64,000 bases of DNA from Phialocephala subalpina (taxonomy: Eukaryota > Ascomycota > Leotiomycetes > Helotiales > Mollisiaceae), in assembly GCA_900073065.1 (NCBI GenBank), contig FJOG01000012.1, positions 1,139,253 through 1,203,252 on the forward strand. The letters are read 5' to 3'. This document shows, piece by piece, positions 10,849 through 23,339 of this stretch. The position numbers and the translations under genes are program-made. The notes beneath the pieces are model-generated. The model was given only the letters and a program-made list of their open reading frames with translations. It made no database searches and was not told the DNA's origin. Numbering within the stretch: the first letter of the stretch is position 1; each line of letters begins with the position of its first letter.

Positions 10849-13742
10849 ATGGCGACATCAGAGTCCGATGGCAAAGGAAAGAGTGCGGATATATCTGAAG
10901 ACATCCTGATGATTCTGCGCGAAATCAACCAAAAGCTGAGCCCAAGAAGTGAAGACAAAGGAAAAGAAGTTGAGGTTTCAAAAGATACGAAACCCAAGCT
11001 TCAGAAAGAAGAGATTTTTCGATGGTATGAGAGCACCTTTCCAAGTCGGGCCACCGCTGGTGAGTATAGCTAGCGGCTGAAGTTTGATAGAACACTATAT
11101 TTCTTTGTTGAGGAATAACGACCCTAAAAAGCCTTTGCCAAACCCCAAGGATTGGCGGCGGTATAGCATAATGAAGCAGTTCGAGCCTCATTTCGATCAC
11201 TCACTAGATGATTATGTCTCCAAGTGGCAAGTCAGCTATACAACTCCATCGCAAGAGCTTAGGAACACAGTAACGCAATTTGCCCCACGCATAGCCGATC
11301 AAATGCACGAGGCGGCTGGTAAATTCTGGGTCATACCTTATGATGGTCGAATATTGCTAACACCAACTCCCGACTCAATTCAAATATGGGCCCTTAGTGG
11401 AGACTCAGAGGCTACCAGAGAGAGAATCAAGGTTAAAAGTCTCGCTGAGGTCACACAATTGAACGAGTTTGATTCTCTGTTGAGGAAGTGTGGAAATGCC
11501 GGTTTTTTTGTTGGTGACTTAGATCCTTGGTATGATTGGTTTGTCATATATGAAGGCTTAAATAAGTTCGATACTATTCACGGTAATCCCAGATACCCCG
11601 ATGGGGAGGTTTACTTTCGACGTCTCTCATGGGATTATCAAAGTTCTGATATGAATCCAAAGTCTTTTGAAAAAGGATTTGAATCGATAATTGAAAAGGG
11701 GGAACGTGTAGGTCATACTTTTTTAATTCTAACGATGTCTATTTTTGGAAGATCTCTGTTAGATATTAGACTGACGATGAAAGTTTGCTCCTCTTACTGT
11801 AGATTGGAACAACGATGCCCCTTGGCGCCGAATCCTGTGAGTGGTCACCCTATAAAATCGCTAGATAACATAATAACCAGCACGGGCTTGTAGCCTCCTT
11901 CGTGGCCTGGGGCTGATGCCAGTTGATGGCATTCCAGCCTTCTCTTCTGATGAAGCTACGGTCTTGGAAGACACAACAAATCACGGTATTCCTTATTTTC
12001 ACCCTTGCGGCTCCTTCTCTGCCACAGGAAACCTCTACGTAAAGCGTTTGCTCAGACAGCACACTCTTTGCTCAAAAGGTTCGGTGGATGGGTCAATTAA
12101 TCCGTATTTGTCTCCTTGCGGCTTTCATCTGGCTTTCTTTGAAATTCTAGTTACAAAAGAGAAACATGAACCTCCGGAGAAGACAGTATGGAGGAGGGGA
12201 AGTCTGTTCAATGAACATAATGGGACTGTCAACGCGTCACCTTCAGGAACCTTACGACGGAGCGCATTTAGTGTGAGATATTGGAGACTGCAGGTTGCAG
12301 AAGGCTAATTTCTATCAGGTTTACGTTTGCTCTGAAGAGATTGAGCCTGCTATGTCTTATCGTCTTTCGCCTCTGTACACCGTGCTGGCACTCGCCCCCG
12401 AGTGGTACTTAAGCGACCCAAAAGATTCTGTCCCGAGGCTGCGAAGTCTTATTAGCCACCGCACACATGCTGAGGCGGAACTGTTTCTAATAGCCGACGG
12501 AATGTCAGAAGTTGCTGGAAAATGGGATTCCTTAGATGGCTATGTCGCCAAGTTACTAGCCGAGGATTTTATGAACCCTCAGAAATACAACATGCTACTC
12601 TTCGACGATGAAAACTTTACTAGATCAAGGAAGTACTTCTGGCTTATTGGATGCCTGGGGGAGTTCATTATCTGCATAGCTGATAATGTCAAGCAGTGGG
12701 ATTTATACAAGGAGGCACGGATTCAACCATTGCTGGGCATGCCGAATCTTGACGTCCTATTAGATGCTGCATGTTTGCAGAGGGAACCCTTCATTTCGGA
12801 CGAGGAGGATGCCAAATTTAGAGCACAGGGACTTAGAATTTTCAAGGAGCTTGTGGATAATGCACAACAACAGCGAGATAGGTTAAAAGACTTGCAAACC
12901 GAATTCGAGAACAAGCTTGAGAGGGTGAAGACACTGCGAGATGGAGTGAGTTTATTCCAGATAATCATCAAGATGCAACACAGAAACCATCTTCTAATGT
13001 TGGTAGCTCTTTAATGCAAGTGCTCTAGTCGAAAGCAGAGCATCGACACGACTAGGACAGAACGTTAAACTGCTCACCTACGTTAGCATCTTCTATCTGC
13101 CGCTTGCATTTTGTGCAGTAAGGTTCTTCTATTCAAGTTTTCAATCTTGCTTAGTATTCGATGATTCAAAGAACTAACAAAATGTTCCAGGCGCTTTGGG
13201 CCATTCCTGATATACAGGAGAAGTCTACGAAAGTCCCCTTCATTGTAACTGCTATCCTGATCGGCGCCATCACATATGCTATCGTATTCAATATGGACTT
13301 CATGACCACCAAGCTGACCACATGGTACCTTCCCCGGAGACAGCACGTCGTTAAGTTAATGTATGATAAAAGCGAATGGGAATCAACCGGAAAGCGTTTC
13401 GACGAGTTCAAGCCGTCGAGCTTAAGCAAGGTTCCGACTGAGTGGTGGATTCCGCTCTTCGTTTTTCGTGAGCTGTTCACAAAAAGAACTTGGATTTGGA
13501 AGCCAGAGCCAGAGGTGAATACAAGTGGCAATACTCAAGCAAAGGGAAGTACTCCTACTCCAACACAAGGCACAGCTTCCGAGCAAATGTCGACTTCTCA
13601 GCAAGCTACTACTCCTGAAGAAGCTTCGGCTCCCAAGGAGCAGGCAGTCCTGGAAGGTGCACCCAAAGATTTCCAAACCAACACCTCGAAGATCTTCTCA
13701 CGCTTTAAGCTTGGAGGAAGAAAGCACGTTTCTGCTGTCTAG
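10849..13742 (+). CDS. Multi-exon hypothetical membrane protein with CorA-like C-terminal hairpin
   Basis: Chosen start is ATG 10849 (MATSESDGKGKSADIS). Long coding exons follow at about 11090-11700, 11920-12300 and 12310-12945, with an exon at 13007-13117 and a last exon 13191-13742. Two introns are clear: 12946-13006 (GTGAGT...TAG) and 13118-13190 (GTAAGG...CAG, branch ACTAAC). Joined, the C-terminal part reads a long helix (QQRDRLKDLQTEFENKLERV), then GLFNASALVESRAS, RLGQNVKLLTYVSIFYLPLA (first membrane helix), ALWAIPD, and a second helix at VPFIVTAILIGAITYAIVF, then a Pro/Thr/Gln-rich cytoplasmic tail. The helix-loop-helix arrangement is that of CorA-like proteins common in Pezizomycotina; the bacterial GMN signature is absent, so Mg transport is not implied. 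Exon joints between 11059 and 12310 are uncertain. The first intron would be only about 31 nt if GTGAGT at 11060 is used. Confidence 0.65.
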
Positions 13743-14554
13743 ATTGATAAATTTTTCTATGTATCCTGGAGGGGCTAACTGCATTCTTTATAATCAAAGC
13801 AAGAAACTGAGTATCGTGTGATAGACCACAAAGACTTTGACGGAGTAGATCTCCAGGTAGTCTGCTTGGTTTCGTACATACTGGGGTTGGAATCGATTTC
13901 CACATGGCCAAATGCTGTCCGCTATCGATCCGCTTTCATGTTCTCCAGGCGTCATCAATTCTTTATTAACGCACTGAGATAGCAGTCCCTCTTTCATTCA
14001 TCGCAGCTATTCATCGCAGTCAGTGTAATACTTGCTTAAAATCGGACAGCGAGGTGCCTTCAGCATTTCCCTCGCAACATCACGTGGATATTACAGCCTC
14101 AGGCTTCCTACAGTCTCTGTCGGCGGAATAGAGCTCTGTATACTTTTTGGTCGGCGCTTGTACACACTGAATTAGTGGCATCCAACTTTGAGGCCTTGTT
14201 TTTAATTAATTAATTGGGTCTAATCATCTAGTACAATTCTGGCACACCTCGTCAACCAGACGTAATGGGGTAATCACCTTTGCTGAGGATGTTTCGGGGT
14301 CGGGTGAGTTACAAAGTTCGCCTTGCGAATCAGGCCTCAAACCGAATTGTTCCAGGCAGCAGTATTAGCTAACATCCCCAGTTGCCGACTAATCTTTATT
14401 CAGCATAGCGCTAAATGACGAGTCTCCATTGCGATCCCAACTTTTCTTCCCTCTACAATCGGCATTCCCAGCACCGGAAGTTTAAGCCGATCCAGCTCAA
14501 CTTCAACGTTCTCTCGATAAGCTAGTCTCAAATGTAAGCGGTTCCGGGGGAGGT
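13743..14554. other. No gene recognised
   Basis: About 0.8 kb after the membrane-protein gene. It contains short frames only and a short TTAATTAATTAATT run near 14200. Nothing identified. Confidence 0.4.
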
Positions 14555-16410
14555 ATGCTGCGTTCACGTAATGACAAAAATAGTTATGGTTGCCGCTGTA
14601 TCCCAAAACTCCTAGCGCATTTATCGCCCACTACCCTCGTCCTGCCTACACCCTCTGACTCTTCCATCTACCTCGTCCATCAACCCAGCGGCAATATAAA
14701 CCCACCTCTTACCCCTCCTCTTTCTAGTCAATATGGCCCCGCGTTAAGCAAATCGAAACACTCAAAAAGTTAAGCGGCAAGACTTAGTACAAAAAAACGA
14801 AAGTAAGCAAGCTATTTATACCGTTGCGTGTTTTGACTAATTGTTAGTAGGGACGCGGCCACAAGGTATTAAGAAAGAGCAATTACAACTTTCTCCTCGT
14901 AGAAATACACGCTTACCACGAATTACATCAAAGAATAAGAATACCGAACCTAAGCACTTACTTCCCTCCCCAACTAGCAATACTCCCGGCAAAGAGGCAT
15001 GGCTCTCTCCTTTTAGTATGTTATAAAGCTAACTTAAATCAAGTTTCTATAGGCTAGGGAATAAAAACGAAAACGAAAACGAAAACGAAAATAATCGCAA
15101 GAAGACGAAACCCCCTTCCCCTTTATTACTCCTCCTTAGAAGCGGCCGCAAGTATCCCCTCTAAAATCTCATATTGAAAACATAATCTGCGAAAATATAG
15201 CCGATACTAATAATAATTTAGTTATATATTAGATGAAAGAAATTATAATGGATTTATTATTACTCAAGAGGAAGATATTATTATCTTCGATTAGAAGGAA
15301 ATCAAAGGCAAGCGATAAATCTATAAGAGAAGGCAAAAATCCCGCCGCTAAAAATCGATTATATAAGAAAATACTTTAAGTAGCGAGTATTTATATAGGC
15401 GGCAAACCTAAGATTACTAATATTTCTCGAGCTTTTTATAAATCTTTATTTAAGGCAAAATAACTTTTTCCTTTAGATTCTTTATTTCGAGATAATTAAT
15501 TCGAAAGTACTTGCAAAAGGCTTTATAACGAAAACGAGATAAAGATTATCCGAGATATTTCGTTACTTTTTATTCTTTCCATGGAAATCTTATATACCCA
15601 TAGTAAAAAACATTTAGAATCTATAATAAATCACGTTAATTAGAAGTAAAATAACTATATACTTATTATAATAAGACTTTTGTTTTAATTAGATTACTCC
15701 GTTGAATATAAAGAAATTATATTTACAAAGGATTAATTTTAGAAATTAAAACCTTTTATTAAAAAGTAATAAAGTATACTTTTTATAATTATAACTTGGA
15801 TATACTTTTCGTATTTTATAATAGAAGTGAAATATGGGAATAAAGGGTTTAATATCGCAAATTAATAAAATGCTTATAATTCTAATATTATTATTAAATA
15901 AATAATCGATTTATATTATAAGGTATCCCGATAATATAAACTTAATTAAGAAGTTATTTTATTTTTTGTTTCGTATAATTAAGAGACTATTAAAATCTAC
16001 GATTATTATTTTATTATCGATAAAAACTTAACCCCTGTTTATTATTTCCCTTTTAAAAAGTTTAATATTACGAATAAGAAAAATAAAAATAAATAAACGA
16101 TTTTTATATTTACGACGAATATTTATAATATCTTAATCCGATATACTTTAAGAGATTCCACTTAGCTATTAATTAACTGCTTGATTCTTTATTTAATTAA
16201 TATTAGTTATAGTAATTAGACCTCGAAGTTTTGTTTCAATTAGATAAGGAAGAAAACTAATTGGATATAATCGACTCTTAAAACATTTTATAATTAGCAC
16301 CTTTATCTCAAATATCTTAACTATTATTTAAAAAGCCAAAAAGTAAGCGATTATAAATAAGATAAGAAATACTTAATTATAGCGGACTTTGCGGGCCCGG
16401 ATAACGTGCT
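14555..16410 (+). pseudogene. RIP-degraded repeat ORF of a fungal DUF7924-like family
   Basis: The left third is moderately GC-rich and encodes Pro/Ser/Lys-rich residues. A hexamer-like run of GAAAAC units lies near 15065-15090. Beyond 15180 the plus strand can be read across frequent TAA/TAG codons. It shows SHIENIICENIADTNNNLV, EGKNPAAKNR, YIGGKP-ITNISRAFY, LESTCKRLYNENEI-like residues, then EVKYGNKGFNIAN at 15825, Y-LN-, SVSYN, IYDYY-IDK and T-NIYNI. This order resembles the repeated fungal family I know as DUF7924, including its conserved E-x-K (E at 15825-15827). The stops sit where CAA, CAG or TGG codons are expected, consistent with RIP. The family's function is not known to me. Family name is from memory and unverified. 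Confidence 0.5.
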
Positions 16411-17690
16411 AAATAAAGTTAGTAATTAGATTGGTACATTACAATTTATGGCAATTCATGGCAATCAATCGCGAGTCGTTTTCTATATCCTTATATAGAT
16501 GCGTATTTGTTATAGTTATGATAAATGACGGGCAAACCAGCAAGAAGATAAGGACTTGGGCAAGTGGATTGCGGTGATATAGGCAAATGCACGAGGCAGG
16601 GGCTGGGTATCAAGATTGTTTGCTACAAAGGGCTTTTAGGAACGATACAATGAAGCTATTGAATCAAATAAACACACGAGTTATTTTATAATCCACTTAG
16701 TTATGTCTAATAAAGATATCGCTTGAAGGCCGGTTCCCGTCCGTCCACTGCTTTTGCGTTGAGTATCGACGTTTTGCCACGAACACATCTACTAACTCTG
16801 TCGCCCCTAGCAAGGTGGGCATCTACTCCACCCATATGGAAAACTAATAAACAGGCAAACTTAAACAAATTGCGGGTCTGTTTCTAATGAAATTCCACAT
16901 AGCACGATTTGTAAGCGTATCTCTCACTTTGTTATGCATATACTAGCTCACAGCATAATCTAGGAAGCACTAAGCTAGGCTAACGTATCCGCTCTTCTTT
17001 CCGTGCCACCTTTTCACAAATCAAGCCATGTAGATCCCTTTACCAGCAGATGCTAGCTCTATGGACAGACCCACCTCATACTAAAAGGGGGTATGAATTG
17101 AGCACAGCATAGCCGCTTTCACTAGGACAACTTCTTGCACGGCCTAACTCGCCTTATACCAAGTAACAACACGAACTAAATGCTACTACAGCTACACCTC
17201 CGGGATACCTTCCCTTTTGGGCAAATTATCGTCATGCTTAAGAGAGTCGAGCTAAGCGCCGGCATAATCCAATGCCTCAATCTGCCTTAAGCTTGCCTCT
17301 TGCGGACTAACTATCCGGCTCAGAGGGATCAACTAGGCTAGCAGGATGCTCTAGGGGTATGTTAGTGACAGGCGTTTACCGCGGGGTATAGTCGGGTAGT
17401 TAAGAGGGTCCGTCTCCACAAGGAGCTAAAAGTTTCATATAGACAAGGCAAGGCAAAACCACCTTAGCAGCAAAGTTACGTTAATCGAGCGGGCTTGGAA
17501 CGGCTGGCGCCTATAACCATAGTCAAGTTCATGCAGCAGCGAGATTACATCGAGGAAGGGATTATACTAAGGCTCAGCTTAACCCCTCACTTAATACAAG
17601 AGGGGGAAGTTAAGCGTAGGCAAAGCCCCGCCGTCTAGGACATTCTAAACCTTTATATAAATAAAATCGGCCACAGAAATTATACTAGTA
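16411..17690. other. Repeat-derived, non-coding sequence
   Basis: Sequence of intermediate GC with many TAG/TAA codons in all frames. A segment at 17529-17590 (CATGCAGCAGCGAGATT...) recurs in diverged form at 18281-18330. Probably old transposon sequence; no ends or coding motif found. Confidence 0.4.
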
Positions 17691-18130
17691 ACCTCGCACC
17701 CCCTTTGTTAGTGAACTATGCCGCTGTTATAATTCTGCCTTGCTCTCCTAATGCCATTAGCTTTGGTGTGACCCCTTCTAGACGCGGCATTGCCGTTGCA
17801 TGAATCTCTACCTCTATTTAACCCATACCTAGCTGATCCTACACCCATTTGTCACTAAACTATGCCGCTAGTGTAATTCTACCTTGCCAGGATTTACATG
17901 AATCTCCCAGTATTACTAGCCCTTGGTGTGGGATACAGCATCGATACTACATGAATCTCCACCTCTGCCTGACGTCTGCCAGCTGACCACCTTCCCCCCT
18001 TCGTTAGTGAAGCTCCGGTGCCAATACGATCCTAGACCGTTAGATTTATATGAATCTCCTAGTGCTACTGGATACTGGTGCAATTACTCCTTAACACGGC
18101 ATCACTGCTACGTAATATCGCCATTAGTAG
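17691..18130 (+). repeat. Degenerate tandem repeat, unit about 145-150 bp, three copies
   Basis: Three successive units start near 17700, 17845 and 17995. Each shows (T/C)GTTAGTGAA-CT followed by a GCCGCT/GTGCC segment and, later, CATGAATCTCC preceded by a GCAT/GATTTA context. Copies differ mainly by transitions, consistent with RIP of a duplicated sequence. Confidence 0.55.
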
Positions 18131-19639
18131 GCTTGGCTACTAGCGATTTCCCCTTTTTTACTCCCGTTGATACAATTATCCCTTACATGTGATATTACTT
18201 CGGGAAGGGGCTTGTACCAGTTTTATCTCGGCGGATGATTGGAATGAGGATGACTAGTTCGCCAGTTGGTCGTCATAAGATTCATGCAGCTGCGAGATTG
18301 CCTTACCAAAGGGTTACACTGAAGCTCAGGAGAGGGATCATGCATGCCATGTGCATGAATAGCACAGGAATCAAACTCGCCGTCGGAGTAGCTATCGGAG
18401 CACCTTGGCCCTTTGCCCTCTAGAAGCAGAACAAAAACTAGGAGAAAAAGAAGAAAAAAAGGAGATATACGAGGAAAACATAACATTAAAATATATAAAA
18501 GCAAAAAAAGAAAATTAAATGCCACTAAAATTCGTATTATATAAAATCGCCCCTATGAATATTAATGAGACGTTATAGAATGATAAGGCTGATATATTTA
18601 TTACGTGTATATAAGCGAATGTAGTTCTAAAATAGCTCGGGGGAATCTCGGTCGCAAGGGAGCCAAAATGAGGAAAGTGTAACCGAGCATTAAGGGAGCC
18701 GGAACAAGTCCCTATGGGAGCTAAAATGGCTCCTCAGCGCACGCTCAGGTTGACTCTGCCGTGTGCTCAGGTTGCTCAAGCCAAGCTCAGGACGTGCTCA
18801 GGACGTGCTTAGGCATGCTCAGGAATGCTCACCCTCGGCTCAGGTTAAGGCGGCAGCTACTCACGTCCAAACACTAAAACAAAATCAGCGAAAAAAAAAG
18901 TTGAGTATGGCTTTAGTGGCAATCAGCGGTAAGTATATCTTTTGAAAAGCCTGGCCCTTATCAATTCCACGACTCATTCACATCTTACCAGGCTTATTTA
19001 CCGCCTTTCTTTCCAACAGAACCGAATTCCGTTGATGTAACAATGTCCTGCAATTATTTTATATCATTGGGGTTAGTCAGGTACTGTAGGCGAGATAGAG
19101 TTGGCCGAACCTTTCGATTTGGCCGCGACTCTCGTCATGATCAGCGATATATTGATTGACAACGCCTCGCTACCCAGACTGTATTTCCATGACAACGGTT
19201 TGGGAACAATGGGAAGACTTTTTCCGGACCATTTCTTCCCTTTATGGGGGAATTCCGATCTGCAAGTGTATATCAGTTCAGCTCAGCTCCTTTCCTTATC
19301 TCCCGATGATGGGACTGCGAATTCTCCATGTACCGTGCTACCGTACAACGTCACTTATCGAGAAAAGCTTGAGATACAGATATCACATTGAATCTATGCG
19401 GGATGCTATTAAGCTCCTTCCTTTTTCATTCAAGCTTTTTGATTTAGTTATCGGCGGAAATATGCATCCTACACACAATCGGAACTTCGTTTTAACTCGG
19501 CAGATATCTTCCACGGCTGCAGCCTTATCTTGTCTGTACAAAGATGGGACGATGAATAATGATGTTACTACTGCATGGGAATGTATATATGAGTCGCTCT
19601 TGGCCGCCATTCCGTATCCATCGTGCACAAATATTCATC
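18131..19639. other. No gene; degenerate GCTCAGG repeat at about 18736-18850
   Basis: Contains the second copy of the segment seen at 17529 (18281-18330). It also has a cluster of short units GCTCAGG, CTCAGGACGTGCT and GCTCAGGTT at about 18736-18850, a small minisatellite. The stretch 19093-19639 has open frames but no motif, and may include the promoter of the transporter relic at 19640. Confidence 0.45.
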
Positions 19640-21615
19640 ATGAGTTCAAACGGTGGGGCAATTGGCATTTCTTCTGCCTCCCAAGAGGTCGAGAAATCCA
19701 CTGTTGATATTATTAAAAATGACAGCAAGAACACATCCAACGACCCTAGCATCCACAAAGAGAAGGGCGAAGTAGCCGTCATGACTTCTGACCAAGACAA
19801 TCTGCTTTCTCACGAAGAGCAATTCCCAGAGGATCTAGAGGGAGAGGTTGAGACTCAGCAATTCACTGTCAGAGCCGTCCTAGTGGGATGTCTTCTTGGC
19901 GGAGTCATTTTGGCTTCCAAGTAAGTAGCTTTTTTTGACGTGAAAGATATTAGCTAGCAGGTTTCAGTGTATATCCAGGTCTGAAGACTGGTTGGACATT
20001 CGGGACGTCTCTTTTCGGTTCGATCTTCAGATACGCTATTCTCAAGCCTCTTTCCAAAGCTCTACCAACACATTTCGGTGGGGGTTATTTTGGACCAAAG
20101 GAGAACGTCTGCTGTAAGTCGTTCTACGAAATCATCAGGTTCAATATTGGAAAGCAATTTACTCTCGTCACATCTCGGCCATCTATATCCCTTTTAACGT
20201 CCCTTTCTTCAGAGCATGCCACTATTCGATTGATTGATCTTAAAGGTGATAATAAATAAGCCAATCAGCCGCCACAGCAGCTGGCTCTCTTGGTCTCCTA
20301 TTTACGTCCGGGTTTCCCGCAGCCTAACAACTTGGACTTCTTGGGGCATCACCTAAAGATGACTTCGCAAAGCTTATAACCTTCACTGCATGCTGTGCAT
20401 ACTTCGGAATGTTCTTTGCTATTCCACTTCGAAAATTCTATATCCTTATGAGATGGAACCGACTGTAGATTTAAGAAAGGGGGAAGCTGAGACCATACAC
20501 ACGAAAAATGAGGACCCACTTAGTGTGCCACGTGACCTCCAACTGACAATCCTCAAGCAGAAGCTCGTCTTCCCCAGTGAAGTGGCCGCAGCACACACGA
20601 TCCGCTCACTTCACGTGGGCAAGAATGCTGAAGCAAACGCTCACAAGAAGACCAGGGCTTTGATCATTGCTTTTGGTGGGGCTATCACACTTCGCTGCGT
20701 GTCTGAGTGTGCTCCTGGTATTTTGTGGGACTGGCATTGGGGATGGACCTTGTATCGTCTTGGCTGGACTGGAATCATCCAAGTCGAGAATTGGAATTGG
20801 GTTGCTGAATTCACATGGCCGGCGGCATGGTAGCACTTGGCAAGTCGACTTCTCTTGAGCTACATTTCACCTCCTGGCAGTTTCACGAGTTCTACTCGCT
20901 GCAACTACCAGAAGCAGGCATTTGATTCCCGAATAACTCTCGATATGTCTGATAGAAGTATGCTAACTCGAGATGTAGGGTAAATAGGGGCTTCGGAGCA
21001 GTCTGCTGACATGCTTTGCGATCTCAAAACTACCCCTTGCTCAGAGCTTCTCCCCGTGTGCAGTTCTATGCTTAAATGTGTGGAGCTCTCGTCTCGATAT
21101 TCATGAGCGTCGGGATGTACGTTTTGTTCTCAGCAGCATGTCCTTGCATCAATGATCTCTCCTTGGCAGATCATTGCAGCTTTCCGGCACCAGACGTCGG
21201 AGCTTGGCGTGTCATCGCAGTCGCAGTCACGGAACCTACTCTGTCCATACCTCCCTCTTCGGGCTATACATCGATCGCACTTGGGATCTTTGCCATCTTG
21301 GTAACAGTGGCGAAATATCGTTTCGTCCCGGCTGACAAGCACATCTATGTCCCGAACATGAACGCCATCGGCATAGCATTCATTTTGAATACAACTACCT
21401 ATCCAACTGCAATGACATTCGGTAGCACAATGGTGTTTTTGTGGAAAAGGAACTATCCTGCTGCGTACGCTATGTATTGTTATGCCATTTCTACGGGATT
21501 TATTGCTGGTGAGGGCTTGGGCGGGATTGTCGGCGCTGTGTTGCAGGTTGCAAAGGTTTCCGGGAACATTTACGGAACGGCAGTGGGATGCCCTGCGTTT
21601 GAATACTGCGGATGA
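19640..21615 (+). pseudogene. Oligopeptide transporter (OPT family), pseudogene
   Basis: OPT proteins are proton-coupled importers of small peptides or modified peptides with about 12-16 membrane helices. Exon 1 (19640-19920) ends FTVRAVLVGCLLGGVILAS. After intron 19921-19967, exon 2 (19968-20113) gives GLKTGWTFGTSLFGSIF and HFGGGYFGPKENVC. Later pieces match SAATAAGSLGLLFTSGFPAA, KDDFAKLITFTACCAYFG, KLVFPSEVAAAHTIRSLH, WDWHWGWTLYRLGW and VENWNWVAEFT. The C-terminal 21076-21615 has NDLSLADHCSFPAP, NMNAIGIAFILNTTTYPTA and the end GTAVGCPAFEYCG. Damage: the intron-2 acceptor is out of phase, a TAA at 20325-20327 replaces the expected Tyr, about 100 bp of foreign sequence separates FYIL from KQKL, and the central part (several helices) is missing between about 20815 and 21076. 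Confidence 0.85.
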
Positions 21616-22008
21616 GGAAAAAACAGTGAGGTGTTCTGTATGAAAAAAACTTGTTGGTGAAGCCTATGCTTAGATTCTAGGATAGGTTATGAGTGGAGAA
21701 GGAGGTACATTTGTTAGAGTAGAGTAAAGCGGGTCGTCTTAGCACGGGCCAGGAATAGCATATGACTCGGTGAGAACATCTCGCCAACCTTAAGTAATGA
21801 AGGTCGTAGCATACAGTGATATCACTAACTAGTGCGAAGCCGTATAGTGCTCAAGTAGGTCTCATTCGTTTTTTCTGACCTCCTGCTTTAATTCGTAGCC
21901 CGTGTTCTTGCTGCCGAGGACGTTTGACGACATCTGAAATTTGTCCTGCCATGCCGGGTGCTGCAGTGTCTGTGGAACTAGGCGCTTGGGGAGCCGATTC
22001 TTCGTTGC
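21616..22008. other. Intergenic, nothing seen
   Basis: About 390 bp between the 3' ends of the transporter relic and the Clr5 gene. No motif or repeat recognised. Confidence 0.5.
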
Positions 22009-23339
22009 CTACGAAACATCGACGTTTACATTCATCCATACGCCTCGGCAAGCTTTGGGACAACATCTCAGCCTGGAGTCCACACTCTCGGTCCGACTGA
22101 GGAGTTTTGCCGCAAGTGTGTATGCAAGCTCATTGTTTTTGCAAACGTAGTAAGCTGCATAAGTGTACCCAAGAAGGATTGCAATAGAAGTCGAACTCTG
22201 AACATCTGACGAGCTTTCCGCATAAATGAATAATTGCAGGTGGGCTGCCAAAAATGATCGAGGTTCGACTGCCGTTCTGTCCCAGTATCTCAGGTATCGT
22301 GACCACATATGCAGGACTATAGCGTGTCCTTTTCCAATGACCTCTTCCAGCCGTGTAAGGGTCCTCTCGTATCCAACACTCAGCAGATACTTGAACTCAT
22401 TTGACGACTTCTTCCGGAAGTCATGTGGAGTGGCTTCGTGTATCGAGTCGATGATCTTGACAACAGGATGCTCCAAGCCAGATTTGGTGATTATGGCCGC
22501 TTTCAGAGAACGAAGAAACTTTCTGACTAGGTTTCCCCCACGACCTTTCGAGCACATTCCTCGAAGTGTAAGGCAGATCTGCCAAAAGATTGCCATGATA
22601 TGAGGACTGAGAATATTGGTGCCAGGAAGCGAAGTCAGCTGCTGAAAGAAATCAGGAATTTTGGCGTCGAACTGTCGTTTGGATCTCATTCGGACAAGAC
22701 TGGAAGAAGCACTGTAGCATCTATCTGACAAACGCTGCCAGTACTCGGCATCGTCCTGTGTGCTTGAAGGGGGATAGAATCTGAATGTGTCGAAGGTCCA
22801 ATGGTTCTTGTTCCCCAAGTCAAAAAGACCGTCGACGTACTGGACAATCGAGGAAAGCATTCTCGCTTGGCCAGTGCATAAATAAAGTCCAGGTATGGTC
22901 ACGGTAAAGCAGCCGAAAGCTTTTCCAGTGAGTTTCTGTTCCACATGAGGCAATCCTTTCGCATTCCGCCGCCGAGGAGTAGCCCCTCCAACCTCTGCGC
23001 CAAGACTTGAACCAGCTGGATTATTCTTCGTCCGATTTTTGTGCCAACCCCACCGAGCAAAATGGTCTTTATACATCCACTCTCTACTAACATTAGCAGA
23101 ACCCGGGAACCGAAAGGGTCCACAACCCACGAAGCGGTAAAACCATAGACTTGAGTCATTGTTTTGATCAAGGAACGCACTGGCTCATTCGTGATAAAGA
23201 CTTCTTTGATCAATGGCTTCATCTCCTCCCACTTCTTTTCCGAGTGTAAAGCTCTACCTCCAACTGCCTGTCGAACCTGCGGCTGCTGTCCACAAATGAT
23301 TGGCTCCATAGTGTGTCTGCACTTTCCACTCCGCCCCAA
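22009..23339 (-). CDS. Clr5-domain protein
   Basis: Two exons: 23339-23131 and 23086-22009, with a 44-nt intron 23087-23130 (GTGGGT...TTAG with branch GCTAAT). The product is 428 residues from ATG 23339, or 418 from the next ATG at 23309. The N-terminal Clr5 domain reads KKWEEMKPLIKEVFI, PVRSLIKTMTQVYGFTASRE across the splice junction, then W-YKDHFARWGWHKNRTK. This is a Myb-like/homeodomain-like module named after fission yeast Clr5, a factor in heterochromatic silencing. The remaining 300 residues are helical, of the type usually found after this domain in Pezizomycotina (YLLSVGYERTLTRLEEVIGK and so on). A DNA-binding or chromatin role is inferred from the domain only. Confidence 0.8.

Noticed and set aside
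15060..15095. GAAAAC-like run as a possible telomere or CRISPR-type repeat
   Set aside because: Only about five units, not the TTAGGG fungal telomere motif, and inside a degraded repeat ORF.
19101..19707. Frames of 96 and 183 codons upstream of the transporter relic
   Set aside because: They overlap each other and the true OPT start at 19640, and have no motif.
22226..22603. 125-codon plus-strand frame
   Set aside because: Antisense shadow of the Clr5 gene, whose own frame has a recognisable domain and splice junction.
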